Part shown: piece by piece, positions 35,610-49,100 of the stretch
How positions within the stretch are numbered: the stretch's first letter is position 1
Layout of the letters: each line of letters opens with the position of its first letter
NCBI GenBank assembly: GCA_963678705.1
Contig: OY783212.1
Coordinates: forward strand, 15,624,001 to 15,688,000
Length of the DNA: 64,000 bases
Direction: 5' to 3'
Origin: Panorpa germanica
Lineage: Eukaryota; Arthropoda; Insecta; Mecoptera; Panorpidae
Made by a program: the position numbers and the translations under genes
Notes under the pieces: generated by a model
The model's input: the letters and a program-made list of their open reading frames with translations, nothing else
The model's database searches: none
Told to the model about the DNA's origin: nothing

Positions 35610-36306
35610 GTCTATGCCATCAAGTAAACTAAACTAAACACTATTGTAAACTTTTTACAATGTTCTTTTTATCGTTATACCCTGTACTTTGTCTTATGTG
35701 GTTACGTCTAGCGTTTTGTCGGGTTTTCCTCTTTTTTGCTTGTACTCATACCTTGTTCCAGACTAAGGACTTAATGAGACTCTTTTAACAGATACGAGGG
35801 ATATACCTTTTAAAATACGACGGTAATAAATGTTCACCTTTTTTACAACAAATTTGCATCACATAAACATCGCATCATCCGTTTCACTCGACTGAAATGA
35901 CACACCATCGTCTTAGCCGAGACCGTCGCCATCTTGGCGTAATGTCATCGCCATTTGCATTCATTTATATTCCTTGATATAATGACATCTGGGGCTTAGA
36001 ATGAAATAGATATTTCAATGCCAACAGTAAAATGGAAGAAAGGAGAGGGATTTTTATATGTATATGTATGAAGATTTTACCATATTTAGGGGTTGAGATT
36101 CTTATTTATCAAATTTACATCATTTTATGGGGATTACTCTATATTTTAATAAAGATCTCCTTGGTTTTGTACACAGTTTAAGAAATGAAGCAAATATACA
36201 GAGAGATATATTCTTGTAATGTATTTTTTGTTTATTTTTAAAGTATATGAGAACTTTTTTATGAAAATAAACTAGAGTGTTTCCCAACATGAGCATCGTC
36301 TCTTTC

Positions 36307-36583
36307 AACATTTTTTCGTATCGTAGTAATGTCGAATAGTCTGATTACAATTTGAGTAAGATTTTTCGAAGCACGTTCTAAGCCACAGGTAAAAAAATAT
36401 ATTTGTGTACGTTCAGGAAAAGAAATTTCGTATTTTAGAGTTTAAGTTTATGGGGTGGGGTAATGCATTTTGCTTCTGATACTTTCGCCTCCGCTTTTAA
36501 TCCAAAATATCTTCAAAACGGATACTTTTTTTTTGTTATTGTCTTATTCGAATTTTATACGCTTGGGATCCAAATTTTATAGT
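36307..36583. repeat. Dispersed repeat, related to 38780-39084
   Basis: Shares TTCAGGAAAAGAAATTTCGT, then TTTATGGGGTGG and CTTTCGCCTCCG, in the same order and orientation as the 38.8-kb copy. Its termini are eroded. Confidence 0.8.
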
Positions 36584-37557
36584 TTCTAGTGGTATGGGTT
36601 TCCAAAGTAAACATTCAAATCAAATTAACTCTTGATATGACATATATTATATCTAAATATGATCGTAATTAAGGAAGCTGGAAAGTTTTGATTGACTTGC
36701 AACCACATGATTCATCTGAAACAAGACAAACAATATTTTTGGCTGTTTTTTATAATAATATTACATTCAGCTCTAAATAACAATCAAGTAATAATAAATC
36801 CATCTAAAATATGTTTTCCAGAAAAATGTTATTTTTATCTGTAGCAAACACGCTACTCGTAGTCGAGTATGAAATACAACACCCTCTGCATATTCGTTTC
36901 CTTTCCCATCCATATCCTATGCCTATGCCTATCCCATCCATAGCAGCCCTTAGCAGGCCTAGGCAGCAGCATGCTTACGCCTACAACGTATGCAAGTTGT
37001 ATTATACAAGTTTCACACCCGAGAAATTTTTGCAGGTTTTTTCTCCTAAAGGATAATCCGTTGATTTAATAAAACATTCAATATGGCTACCGGGACTTTT
37101 TTAACCCGGGGCAATATTCTTATACTTTTTTCGTTACTGCATCATACTTTATATGATGGTGAATAAAAACATGATCTATCTCATCTATTGAACAAATGCC
37201 CGTGGCGGGATTGACCGGAATATACTCACTCGTACCACTCGAGTTATTTTTGAAATATAAAGATAGTATTACGAAAAAAAAACTTTTTCAAAATTACGAA
37301 TTAAATTATTAGAAATAACATTTTCTTTCCATGTGAATCGATCGATTGGCGATGAATTTTACTTCCTGGTAGAGTTTATAGACAAAACCCTTTGTTATTT
37401 AAAGGTATAATGAAACTTTTTTTATTATACCTTTAACTTTTTTATTAATTTTATTATTTTTATATTTAAGTTGCATGAAACTGAACAAAATATTTTTTAA
37501 TTCAAGCCAGGTTTCAATTCTATTTTTCTGATGTTAGAGCAAAGTATCTGTATACTG

Positions 37558-37690
37558 TGTGATGGGGCAGTGGCTAAGAGATACTATGTGCCAGGTTGCA
37601 GTATCTTCGAGTTCCATTTCTGGACCAGATCTACATTTCTGGGTTGCATTGTTTGGTTCAATTGATTGTTTTTTCTCTTTCTTGCTTTAT
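37558..37690 (+). mobile_element. SINE copy (tRNA-like head)
   Basis: GGGGCAGTGGCTAAGAGA resembles an A box and TTCGAGTTCC a diverged B box. CTGGACCAGATCTACATTTC followed by TGGGTTG matches the block after the B box in the 21.9-kb and 62.2-kb copies. No poly-A tail is evident. Confidence 0.6.
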
Positions 37691-38779
37691 GTTGGTTGTA
37701 ACAACTTTCGTCATATTCGTCGAGGCCATATTATATCTTGTAGAATAGGCTTTTTTTTATTAACTATGGTTTTAAATATATTATGTAATTTGGAAAATCA
37801 TCCAATGTGAAATGGCGTCGTCATACAGTTCCAAAATAGGGTCGTAAGTGTACTACATAATCAAAAGACTTCATTAGTAAGTAAAACACATGAACAGAGT
37901 CATTTAGATGCAGCGAGAGTTTTTTGTAAAGCCGAATGAACTTGATAAGACATTTGTTTTGAAATGAAAACTCCCCAATAATCATTTTGAAGTACCCTTT
38001 TAACGTTTGTGAGTTAAAGGGGCTGGAAACACATACTAAATATACTTCTCCCTCACTCTCTACCCTACATCCTTGACGATGTATTTTATTCGCGGTTAAG
38101 ATTGTCCCCTACTGGGAGCATTGGAAATAAAGAGGAACAGAAAAACGTTGTTTACGAAAATATTTTAGTTTTTTATGGACACCAACTGATCATATCGATT
38201 GTCAATAAACGTATAAACGTATAACTTATGTTATATAGAACTCCGGGAAAAAAATAAATAAATGTACAGTTCTAGTCAAAATAGAAGTATCTGGTGAAGC
38301 TAAGGGGGTGTACAGATTTAGTACTGCGACAAACCTGTCACAAAGGGCAATTTTAAGTTTCCGGGAAACCTCTCCAGAATTCGGTTCAGTTACCGGATGA
38401 ATTATTTTAATGGCATTCCATATTACATTAAAAATCATTGTATGTAGTTTGAGCACACTGAGTCTGAGCACATTTATGTTTTGTAAAACATCTCATATAT
38501 TACCTACCCCAGGGGTTTATTTATACGCTCTTTTGATACAGGTGGAAGTGGTAGTCGTGGTGATGGTATGGTTGAGCAATTATGTATCAACCCCTCTTTG
38601 ATATATTCGTATACTTGTAATCGTATGTAGACATTTCAATGGCAACTTTCAATGCCACGGAATTTAATATATATTGAATTATTTCTTGTAAAGGAGGACT
38701 TTGTTGCTTATTTACAGGGTGCTTATAAGTACGTACAAGGAATTATTAATCTAAGTACTAGATACTATACGTACAAAAA

Positions 38780-39084
38780 CCCTACAAACATTTTTTCATA
38801 TCGTCGTAAGCCTGGTTACAATTGTAGTAAGATGTAAGTTTTAAATTTTTTTGGGTATATTCAGGAAAAGAAATTTCGTAGTTTAAACTTAGGTTTATGG
38901 GGTGGAGTAAAGCATTTTTGCTTCTGAAACTTTCGCCTCCGTTTTTGATCCGAATTGTCTTCGAAACGGATACTCTCTTTTATTTGTTGTCCATATGTCG
39001 CCCAGATGTCAATTCCTATACTAGGTCGAGTTCTAGAATATCGTATTCGAATATTATAGGCTTCAGATCCAAATTGTTTGTAGG
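38780..39084. mobile_element. Inverted-repeat element, full-looking copy
   Basis: Begins CCCTACAAACATTTTTT and ends AAATTGTTTGTAGG, the same termini as the 3002-3269 element. The interior matches the 36.3-kb repeat. It links the three copies into one MITE family or two related families. Confidence 0.7.
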
Positions 39085-40789
39085 ATAACTCTCCTCAGTA
39101 GATCTACTTCGATAAATTCTTTTTCTTTAATTGCAATTTTTGAAATTTCATTAAAATTTGTATACATTACTTTTCTAATTCATTTCAAAGTTGAAAAATT
39201 ATCGAAGTCACATGTACATGATATTTTACGCAACGTAATTAAGTTTAATACATGTATTCTAATTAAAAGCGATCTATCTCTATACGTAAATGATCAATTT
39301 AACGAATAAAAACAATTTAAAAATGTAAATCTCCATCAGGTTTCTACATAACTTTTAATAAATTGCAAATTTTAACAAGTCGTGTAAAGCAAGTCGCAAT
39401 CAAACGACATAGATTTATTATCTAGTAATAATAATAATATATTTTCTAATAAATGTTTTATAGATTTGTAGACACTCTGTGTTTTTAGGATTATTCAGTT
39501 ATAAAATATAATAGGAAAATAGAAAGTATTAAAAATTTATATGAAGAATTTTCGATGAATAATTTTCAACTATTGATTCTAAATATAGATTCATATTTCA
39601 GTTCTAATTTTACTCTGGTACATGGATATATTTACTTATCTTAACCGTAAAAAATAAAAGAACTGCAACCAGACTACTTACCTTTGTCTTATATTTAACT
39701 ATTGTCGCTATCGTCACGTAAATTCTTATACCAAAAAATCTGCTTTTTTCAAACTTAATAATTTCTAAACAAAGATATTTTATTTTTTAACAATATTGGA
39801 TTGTTGAAAAGGTATAAATTAATAATGTTTCCGTGAAACAGTAGAGCATAAACAATATAATATGAAATCAAAAATTGTCTTTCGGAATATAAACCACACA
39901 CTCAAGGCAATCAACTAATAACTAATCAACAAATAAAATGAAATAAAAGAAGTAATATATTTTGTATATATTTGAAAATGTTTCTTATAATATGTACTTC
40001 ATCATACATTATAAGTAATGTCTTAAGTAAAATAAAACAATAACTAAATTATTTATATTTTAAATGACACTACAATATTTTTTTTATCAGTCGTAATATT
40101 TTACCGCCGTTCTCGTTATACATTTCTGTTTTGTTTAATTTAATTTAATTTACTTAATTATTTTCACAAATTCAATTGCGTTACTATCATTTATTTATTT
40201 AGTTTTACTCATTTTGAATAATTTTTATTTATTTCATTATAAACACATCATTTTTTTTATTGATACAGTTTTTAAATTTCTTTTCTAATATTTTACAAAG
40301 ATTGTCCATAATATTTATGTTAATTTTCGGTGCACCAATTAATAGACATTTAATTTTCCATTTTGGCACAAACCAATAGAACATAGATTTTATGTTAAAG
40401 CATTTCATTTACTCATATTTCCATATATAAACGACAAATTTTAACAACTGTTTTCAGATCTGATTTTTCCCATTAATTCAATTTACAATACTTTTATAAA
40501 TATATAATATATATATACAAAGGGCAGTTAATTATTTATTCATATTTTTTTTTTATAATTATGCTTTATGATAAATAAATAATTTTATTAATAAAATATA
40601 TTTTACATTTGCAACAGATATGATATTCAAATTAATTAAAATTTTATAACAAAATAATGATTTGCTAGTACCTCCATTGTCCGACAGGTGCCAGTCAAAG
40701 GCCATTCCTACCTACCGAGTTTTAGTTGAGCTGAGTTTAAACTGAGTAAAATAAAAAATAATTATACAAATAATAATTTATATTAATGG

Positions 40790-40870
40790 ACGACACAGTC
40801 TTTGGACGCTATGTCTTTGAACTCGATCCTCGGACCAGAAATAGGCGGATATATATTGCACTAAGTACAT
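40790..40870 (+). mobile_element. SINE head fragment
   Basis: GACACAGTCTTTGGACGCTA followed by TTTGAACTCGATCCTCGGACCAG and ATATATAT aligns with the tRNA-like head of the other SINE copies. The 3' part is missing. Confidence 0.5.
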
Positions 40871-42000
40871 TCAAAATAATATAAACTAAAACAGTAGGTG
40901 GGAATGGAGTTTAATAGTTAAATTAATATATGAATTTAATGTGAATCGTTGTGTTACTTCTATTTATTACTTTTAAACAAATACAATGAAAATGTGGATC
41001 AATATATTTAACAACATTTCGAATAGAAGGAACTTTATTTAGTTTAATTTAAAATTATGGTTTTAAAACATTTGTAAACATTGAGTATTCTTCTTTGTTT
41101 AATTGAAAAATAAAACAATTTTATTCCTAAGGCTCTTAGACACGTGCAGACGTACGAAGCCTGTTCACGAGTCACAAAACAAACAATGAGATCTTTACAT
41201 GATATTTTTAGTGATAAGAATATAACAGATATAAAATATAATAATTTACCATTGTTCAGATTATAATTTTAATTTTAAAATAAATTTGAATCCTAAACTC
41301 GTAAACTTACGCGAAATAGGTAAATAGATAAATATATAAATGATATTTCAACAAATTTTTGTTTCTGTTTAAAGATATAATGCGTTATTATCAGTATAAA
41401 TACTTTTTAGAACAAAACATATAAACAATGGAATATAAATGACCACTCTATGACTCAAAGTGTTTCTGCAGCGACCGATTGAATAGTAAATTTAATTCAA
41501 GTACAAAAATGATATTCAATAATAATTTCAAAAGATCTCAATTAATTTTTAGAATGGAGACCTAAAATCTTATCTCATTATTCTATGATTACAATGGAAT
41601 TTTACATGTGGTTAACATCTTGAATCAAAAATTAACTTTTTACCAATCGATAAAATATAAAATTCAGGACCGGCTTTAGTCTTTCGCGATGACGCGGTCA
41701 TAAAAAGTAATTACTATATATTTAGGGTGTATAATTAACATATTCCGTGTCGCGTGAGTAATATTCGCCCAGATCTGGCAAGGAACGACTTGACAGTGGA
41801 AAATATAGAATTTTGTGAATTTAATTAAATTTGGGAACAACCCGGATATATTATACCCCTGAACCGGCCCTAATAAAATCAATAACTTTATTGAACAATT
41901 GCTACAAATACGTTTCTGATATCTTTTTGTAGTAACAGCTGAAAAGCTACACATATAAAAATTAGTTAAATAAGAAACAAATGTTGAAGTATTTCTTTCG

Positions 42001-42314
42001 TTTGGTCTGGTTCATCTAATGAATGTGATAAAACAACAAGTAATAAATAAACATGAACAGTATTCCGAGAGGCCTTGAATTGGATCTAATGATACATCTC
42101 TACTTAATTTTTATATATGGAAGATTTTGTTTTAAATATATATTATATTAAATACCACATTAAGAATTGTTTCTTCCATCGGACATTTTAAGATTAAGAA
42201 GGTTCATCATGCTATTGTATTTATAAATTGTTTATAGTTTTTTCACTTATTAATTATTAGTTATATCTACACTTCCACTTAAGTTACTTAATCACTTAAA
42301 ATACCGAAATTCTA
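42001..42314 (-). other. Proximal 3' UTR of gene 2
   Basis: AT-rich sequence downstream of the gene 2 TGA stop (42315-42317). The minus strand carries several AATAAA-like hexamers further out, for example around 40.2 and 40.5 kb. The true end is not determined. Confidence 0.4.
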
Positions 42315-42489
42315 TCACACTCTCATTTCGGACATCGCGGCTTGTGGGACGCGCATGTTGGCTTTAACGTTCTGTTGGGCTTGATTGTGCGCGAGTAGCG
42401 GCTGGTTTTCTGGAGGACTCTTGCATCTGGGAGGTGGTGGAGGTCTGGGTACACCCAGTGAACCGTTTGGGGGTTGTTGTTGCGGCATA

Positions 42490-42540
<51 letters not shown>

Positions 42541-43163
42541 TGTTGCTGTTGCTGCTGCATGTGCTGCTGATGCTGATGGTGTTGCTGATGTTGTTGATGT
42601 TGCTGGTGCTGTTGTTGATGTTGTTGTTGTTGCATCTCTGCAATAACGCTCGCAGTATTATTCAGCAGCGTTGCGTTACGCGGCAGCGTTACGCATTCCG
42701 CTCTATACTGCGCAGCATTTTGAGACATGAGCGACGCATTCTTTGGCAGTGTTAAGCAATGCCCAGTCTGGTTACTGATCAACACACTTTGTGTCGTTGG
42801 ATTCTTCAACATGTTCAATTGACGTAAATGGGTGCTCTTCCCCATATCTCCAGCACCAGCTGATAACAACATCGCGTTCGTGTCTTGTTCAACATCAACA
42901 ACCACGCTTGCACTCTGCGCGTGACCCAGGTGATAATGTGCATGTTTTGACATGCCGTCAAACCCCTGGTTACGACCTTGTTGACCTTGCAAACTTTTTA
43001 CCTCCATACGTGTCTTATCGCGTTGGTAATAAACTCCTGCGAATATCAACACGTTCAGTATGAGCAGAGAGCAACCGATTGCTATCGTAACACTCAGAGC
43101 TGTTGAATATGCTGCATATCCTGCTGCCTCTAGGCCGGCAAGAGTATCGCTTGATGCGTTGAC
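42315..43163 (-). CDS. Gene 2 last exon: transmembrane helix and poly-Q cytoplasmic tail
   Basis: The acceptor on the minus strand is CTGCAG at 43164-43169, phase 0. The order is VNASSDTLAGLEAAGYAAY, the transmembrane helix, YYQRDKTRMEV stop-transfer, and a tail with two related motifs (CLTLPKNASL and CVTLPRNATL). A Gln/His-rich region, a proline block RPPPPPRCKSPP and a final AAMSEMRV follow. The exon is 849 bp including the stop. Vertebrate neuroligins end TTRV; here position -2 is Met, so any PDZ ligand would be of the hydrophobic type. Confidence 0.94.
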
Positions 43164-46100
43164 CTGCAGATTGAAAAAATATGTTTTAAAAAAGTTATGC
43201 AGTTAAAACTATAGAGGTAAACATACATCTTAAAATCTAAATGGGCTTGTGTTCTCATTTTTTAGTGGTCGATTTTTCAATTGTTGATTGAAATTGATGT
43301 TAATAAATGTATATTAGAGTGTCTATTTTATTAAATATCTTATGTTGACGGAGATATAGTAATTAAGTGTAGTTTTAGTGCTAGAAATGGTCGGCCATAT
43401 TTGTATGACGTTAAATGCATTTTAACGTCAGTTATTTGTTGAGTAGATCAGTGCTGTGGTAATGTTTTGTAGCTGCTGGTAGTCGAAATAATCTAGTCAA
43501 GTCAAACAATAATAAGTTTTTATTTTATTTAACCCGGCTACGGCAGACATAATATTGGAATTTTATTGTTCCCTGAAATAGTTCTAAATAATATTTGATA
43601 TTTTGATATATAAATACATATAGCAGAGATTTATGAGCTGTAAGTTTTATCTTGAATATGCTATCTCTTTTACGATCTGTTATATAAAAGAGATAGTAAC
43701 TAGCGGCTGTAATGTCACATGCAGTTGGAATGTGTACAACGTTGAATCCCTTTAACAATTAAAGAGAAAAAATGACTTTTTTAATTGTTAATATCTCCTG
43801 AAATATAAGGAGTTATTAAAAAATAATTGGACATTTGAGGTTCTACTAACCAACTTTATCAATATACAGTACATTTTTATAGAAATTAAGACATAGGATA
43901 CAAGCCCATTTAGATATTTCTGATAATACAAAATGAACGGTGTAGAATTAGGTTCAAGTATCAAGGGATCGACTTACTTGAAGGGTCTGCAAACTGCTCC
44001 CTGTGGGAGAAGCAGCGATGCTCGCACACGTGGTGAGCACGCTGTCAGCTGTGGTCACGAGTGATGCGTCTACAGACCCGTTGTCCGCGCCCACGGCTCC
44101 AGGAGGTCGCCGTTTCATGTAAGGGTCATTAGGGTCGTATATAGCAACCCTTGCTAAGGGGTCAGGTCGTACAGCACCATCATATAATGAGGGGTCCTCA
44201 TGGTGCCGGAAGAGACTGTGACGCGCTGCTACATCTTCCATTCCTGCACGATGGAGTTCCGGAACTAGACGAAGCCACACAGATAATTGGTGAGCGCGGA
44301 AGTGATTCTTCATGCGTGGTTTCATACCTGAAAATTATAATAATTCAAATTTAGGTTTATTTTGGATTTAAATATTAATCCTGGTTATTTATATACAATA
44401 ATAATTTTGTATATGTTCTTTCAAAAAGAGCTGTGACAGAAATTGTTTATTAATATCCAAAGTACAAACTCTGAGGCTAGTATTGAAAAACAATATCTGC
44501 CATATGGCAGAATTGAATTGAATCGAATTGAATTCATCTGCACGAGGCTACGAGTATATTTTATAAGTAATATTTCTAAAGTCACCACAAATTCTGTTGA
44601 CAAACCCGATGAGGATGGAGTGGCATAGTCAATGACCAATGGAAATTAGCTATGAGTATATCTTTCGTTTTTTACCTATTTTTTCAATTTCAAATATGCG
44701 ATCACCAACTTAATATACACGAAGAGTTAAAAATTGTATTTGCATATAAATTAAAAATCTTGCGTTGAATATGAAAACAGAGAAGCGGAAGTAGATTATG
44801 ATTGGTCTACAGCATCATTGATACCATTTTAATCATTTTATTTTAGATACTTTTTATAGCGGATACTTTTATTTTCAACGGTTATGAATTATTTTCATAT
44901 ATAAGTATCACAAGCTGTTAAAGTAGTGCTGGCCACATGAGAAGGATTGCCAGATTTAGAATGGAAAACGAGGAGAAAGGAAACAGATACCGATAAGCGA
45001 TACAAATAGCGAGAAAAGGATGTGTAGAGTGTGCGGAACGGGTTTGAAACACTGGAGCACATTAAGTTTGCTTGTCAGAAAAAAGTAATGAGCGAGAAGA
45101 GTATTGTGCAGTTATTAAAGGAAGGCAGTGAAGAGAAGAGGTGGATGGCGGAAATAGAGAAAAGTGATTTTAATCTGAAGTGACAAAGAGACACAGAAAA
45201 GACAAGAGGTGTAGATTTTTTTTTCTTTTGGAATTGGAATGTAATTATTGTATTTGTAATGTAATTGTAAATTACGTAATTGTGTATTGGAATGTAATTT
45301 ATTTATTTAAGGCGAAAGAATATAGTGCCCAATGGCAAAAACATTACAATAAATAATAATAATGTAGTGATTGCCATTAAAGAAACGTTTTCTTATACGC
45401 ATACGACGCTTATCTCGATGCCATACTCGATGTTATTTAGAAATATCGTTTATGATTTCTCGATGTTGTCAGTGTTGGCGGGGGTTGGTGAAAAGGGGTT
45501 ATAATAATATTTATTTGCCTTGGGCGCCAACTGCTGTGAGGTCGGTTTTGATTATAGTTAAACAATATTTTGAATAACACCAAATTTAATAATAACAAAC
45601 ATTCTCGCTTTGTTTTGTTCTATAAAGTTCTATTATATTCTCTCATGGCCGTCCGAATTGAAGGGGCGTAGGGTTACATACGTTGAGAAATAAAGGAGCA
45701 GGAACAAATATTGTAACAGAATAAGTAAAAAAGGAGGATGACTATAAAGATGCATAACGATATTATAAATAGGAAGAAAAGAGAATGAGAATGAATGATC
45801 AAATAGAGAAGTATAACATAAGGAATGGAGAAAGCAAATATGGAACGAAGAGAATTCTAATTTAGTTAAAGACTTTACAAATCCGAAGAATTATTTATTA
45901 ATTTTATTAATATTATACCAATTATTTATATTGCGTGGGTAATATGTGGGATAATTTTCATTGTATACATTTTTCAAAATGTTACCATTATAGATATGTT
46001 CATTAATCTTCAATTAATACAAATACAATTAAGAAAATATTTTATGTAAAATCGTGAATACGAAAATACTACTTTTATTGAGAATCACGATGGACGATGG

Positions 46101-49100
46101 TTTAAGATGATGTATTATAATTACGTCTGCAAACATGGCATATGTGTACGAGTATATACATGCTAGATAATATGTAATCTGCTTGCTTTCCTAATATTGC
46201 AACATTTTCTGCAGACGCCTATGTAGTCGTTCGTTTAATAATCCAACATTGACCGAAAATGAGTTCAAAGGTACAGAATAATGCAAAAAGACTATAAAAG
46301 CTATTAAGTAAAACGAAAAATAAATCGGCATCAAAAAGTAATAACGGAAGTACATGCGAGTGGCTCTACGAAGCAATAACACAAGCTGTGAATACTTGCA
46401 CTGTATACAGTATAGTGTATACTATACACTATACACTAGATGGTACGTTACACATTTAATATATTATTCATATTACCAATAATGAAAATTCTTTGATATT
46501 GCTACAGTGGGTATTTGCAGTTTATCTTTTTTCGATAAACTGTAAAGTACTTTAAATATATTTCAGTATATTGGAAATTGTGCTTTGAATTTTTATAAAT
46601 AAAAAGTAAAAACATTTTTAAAAAAGTATTGAAAACAACCTGACGTTTAACTTTGAATTCCACTGTCAGTATTGTTACAATTACAGTTCGTTGCAAAATA
46701 CGTGCTCGCAGTTGGATTCTGTAAATTGGATTGCGCCATTTGTATTTGTTTTACATCCATTGAACTCTAAACGGTTTGTGTTATGATCAATATTATCATA
46801 AGTGCTTTTATAATGGGTTTGTTTATTTTCTCACTCTGCTGCTCGCACAAAATCGTTGCATAACGGTAAACGTGCACGACTCTGCACTGCTGGCATCAAA
46901 CGCATTGGGTTTATTGAATGAAACGGAGACGTCAAGGGAAACGGGGAAGTAGGGTGACAAGAGGTCTATTGAGGTCGAATTCTGATCGGTTTTGAGGAAA
47001 TAAATATGCAAATGTACAAAAAAACAAAAAGTATGCAAAATATTCTAAATAAAACCTTTCCATATATTAATAAGCAATTGAAATTGAACAACAATCTATT
47101 TTAAATTCAATTCACTTTGGTTGTCTCAAGAAAGACTTTTATATTCTGTTAAATTTGCTTATAATTTTCCACTGAATCAAATTTTAATAACATGGTATTC
47201 ATATCCAGTCACAAAGAAGGGGTGCTAATACCCCCATTAACCCAGCAATATCATTTCTTACGGTATTTACAGAATCATCGTCTAGCAGTGTACAATAGAA
47301 TCCATCGAATAGGGGCGGAGGCACAGGGGCACTGGAGCAGGTTTCAACAGCTCTCAACGAATCCGTTTTATATTCACAGCACAGCTAAACGTTATTTTTC
47401 GATGCACAAAATGCTAATTTGTCGCGCGACGTGTTCTGTCGCAAACACCATCCCTCCCTCACTCCTCTAGGGTTGCCCACGCCCAGCGTGATTCTTTGTC
47501 CTTCATGGCCAACGGAGAACCTTGCGATCCACACTTTTATTATTATTGTTATAGGATTGAAAGTTTAATGTGAATTCCAGAGAAAGTGTCAAGTCATTCG
47601 GGATTCGTTTAGACGAGATATAACCCCCACCCCCCTCCCGTTCACACACACCACGCTATATACTTCTAAGTCTATGTATGCGTATGAGGGCGAAAATAAT
47701 CTGTATTAAATACTATACTATACTATACAGTGATGGCGAACCTTTTATTGTTAAAATTTTTCGAAAAGATGACATATTTTTCAAAATTGACTTTGTCTAC
47801 AAATTTCCAGAACTTTTAAACAATTTATAAGCGTATAAAATGATACTCCTGCACAAGTAGTTGACTTGTTCGCAAACTTTCTTGCGCATGCTAAAGGTTC
47901 GTTATCCTTATTTTTTATCTTGCAAAGGGTACGAACATAAAAACCATACAAAAACTATTTATATTAAAAAAAATAATACTATGGTTAAATCAATTTGATG
48001 TTTCACGTTTGGTCAATTTTTTGTGCTCTCTTGTAATCTGCTAACCCATAAAAAGTACAATCATTTTAACAATGCTACAACCTAAATTAAATGAGATTTA
48101 TACTCTTAATGACGAAACCGTCAAAATAATCCATTGTTAAGTTTCTTAGCAGTAATGTTTGCTCATTGATGTTAATTGTGTTTGTTTTAATTCAAATAGA
48201 ATAGAATACTCTGAATTGACCAGTTATCAGTGAGACAACTTCAAATATTAAGTTTTGAGATAACTACGAAAACAATATTCGCGTTATAAGCATTCCATCA
48301 GTATTTTACAACTTTATTTGGATTTTAATTTTATTTGGTTGTATGTATGAGTTATTTGAGTATTGATTTAAAAGAGGTAGACGTTGACATATAACTCAAA
48401 TTTAGATTTTTTGAGTAATTAATGTTCTTTGTACCTTTAGATATATTAAATACATTTTATTAAGCAGCAGTGTTGTTCACATATCTGAAGATTTGTTTAC
48501 TGTATCTCTTCTAAAACATTCTTCATAATATATTAGTATAATATTTTTTGCGACTTTTTGGAGACGCAAATTTAAATTTGTGTACTACACCACGTTGCGT
48601 CGTTTCGTTTTACTTCACTTATCCAAGACACTTAATGTTTTCTAGCTTTAGTGGAAGAATGGGAACTGATTACCATTATATCCACTATTTGAATAAATAT
48701 ATTCCGAAAAATAATGTGTATATTAGAACCCTTTCTCTCTAGTATAAATTTGTCGTATATTACATACCATACTATGTAAATTTCTTATTAAAGATTGGTT
48801 GCAGACTCATTGGTGCAGTTTCCCATTTTGCTCTTACCATAATGGGCTATTGCTTCAACGGTATCCTCACTTTGTTAAAAACAATAGGTACAATTCATAG
48901 CATAGCATGTTGCAATATTGTTATACTATTTACTCTCATGCAGCTACACAACGTACTTCCCACTTCTGATATGTTGGGTCCCACTTCTGACTACTTGGAT
49001 CTAATAACCCTACGAAGAAATAAATATTCCATGCAACTCCAATTCCTGCAGCACATAATAAAGAGAGCACGACTCTAAGATACAGTTATTGTATATTCAC

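Larger units (their letters stand above)
30601..42000. other. Intergenic region between the convergent neuroligin genes
   Basis: About 11 kb with no recognised gene on either strand. It contains small tandem repeats (three partial 17-18-bp units at 32297-32344), a 14-bp palindrome around the CRE-like TGACGTCA (33309-33316), the 16-bp tandem at 35569-35609, the 36.3/38.8-kb repeat pair, and SINE fragments at 37558-37690 and 40790-40870. The stretch from 39.2 to 40.7 kb is exceptionally AT-rich. Confidence 0.6.

Noticed and set aside
42385..42755. Poly-Cys, poly-Leu and poly-Val open frames on the plus strand, and a poly-Asn/Ser frame on the minus strand
   Set aside because: These are other-frame readings of the CAG/CAA repeat in the gene 2 coding exon.
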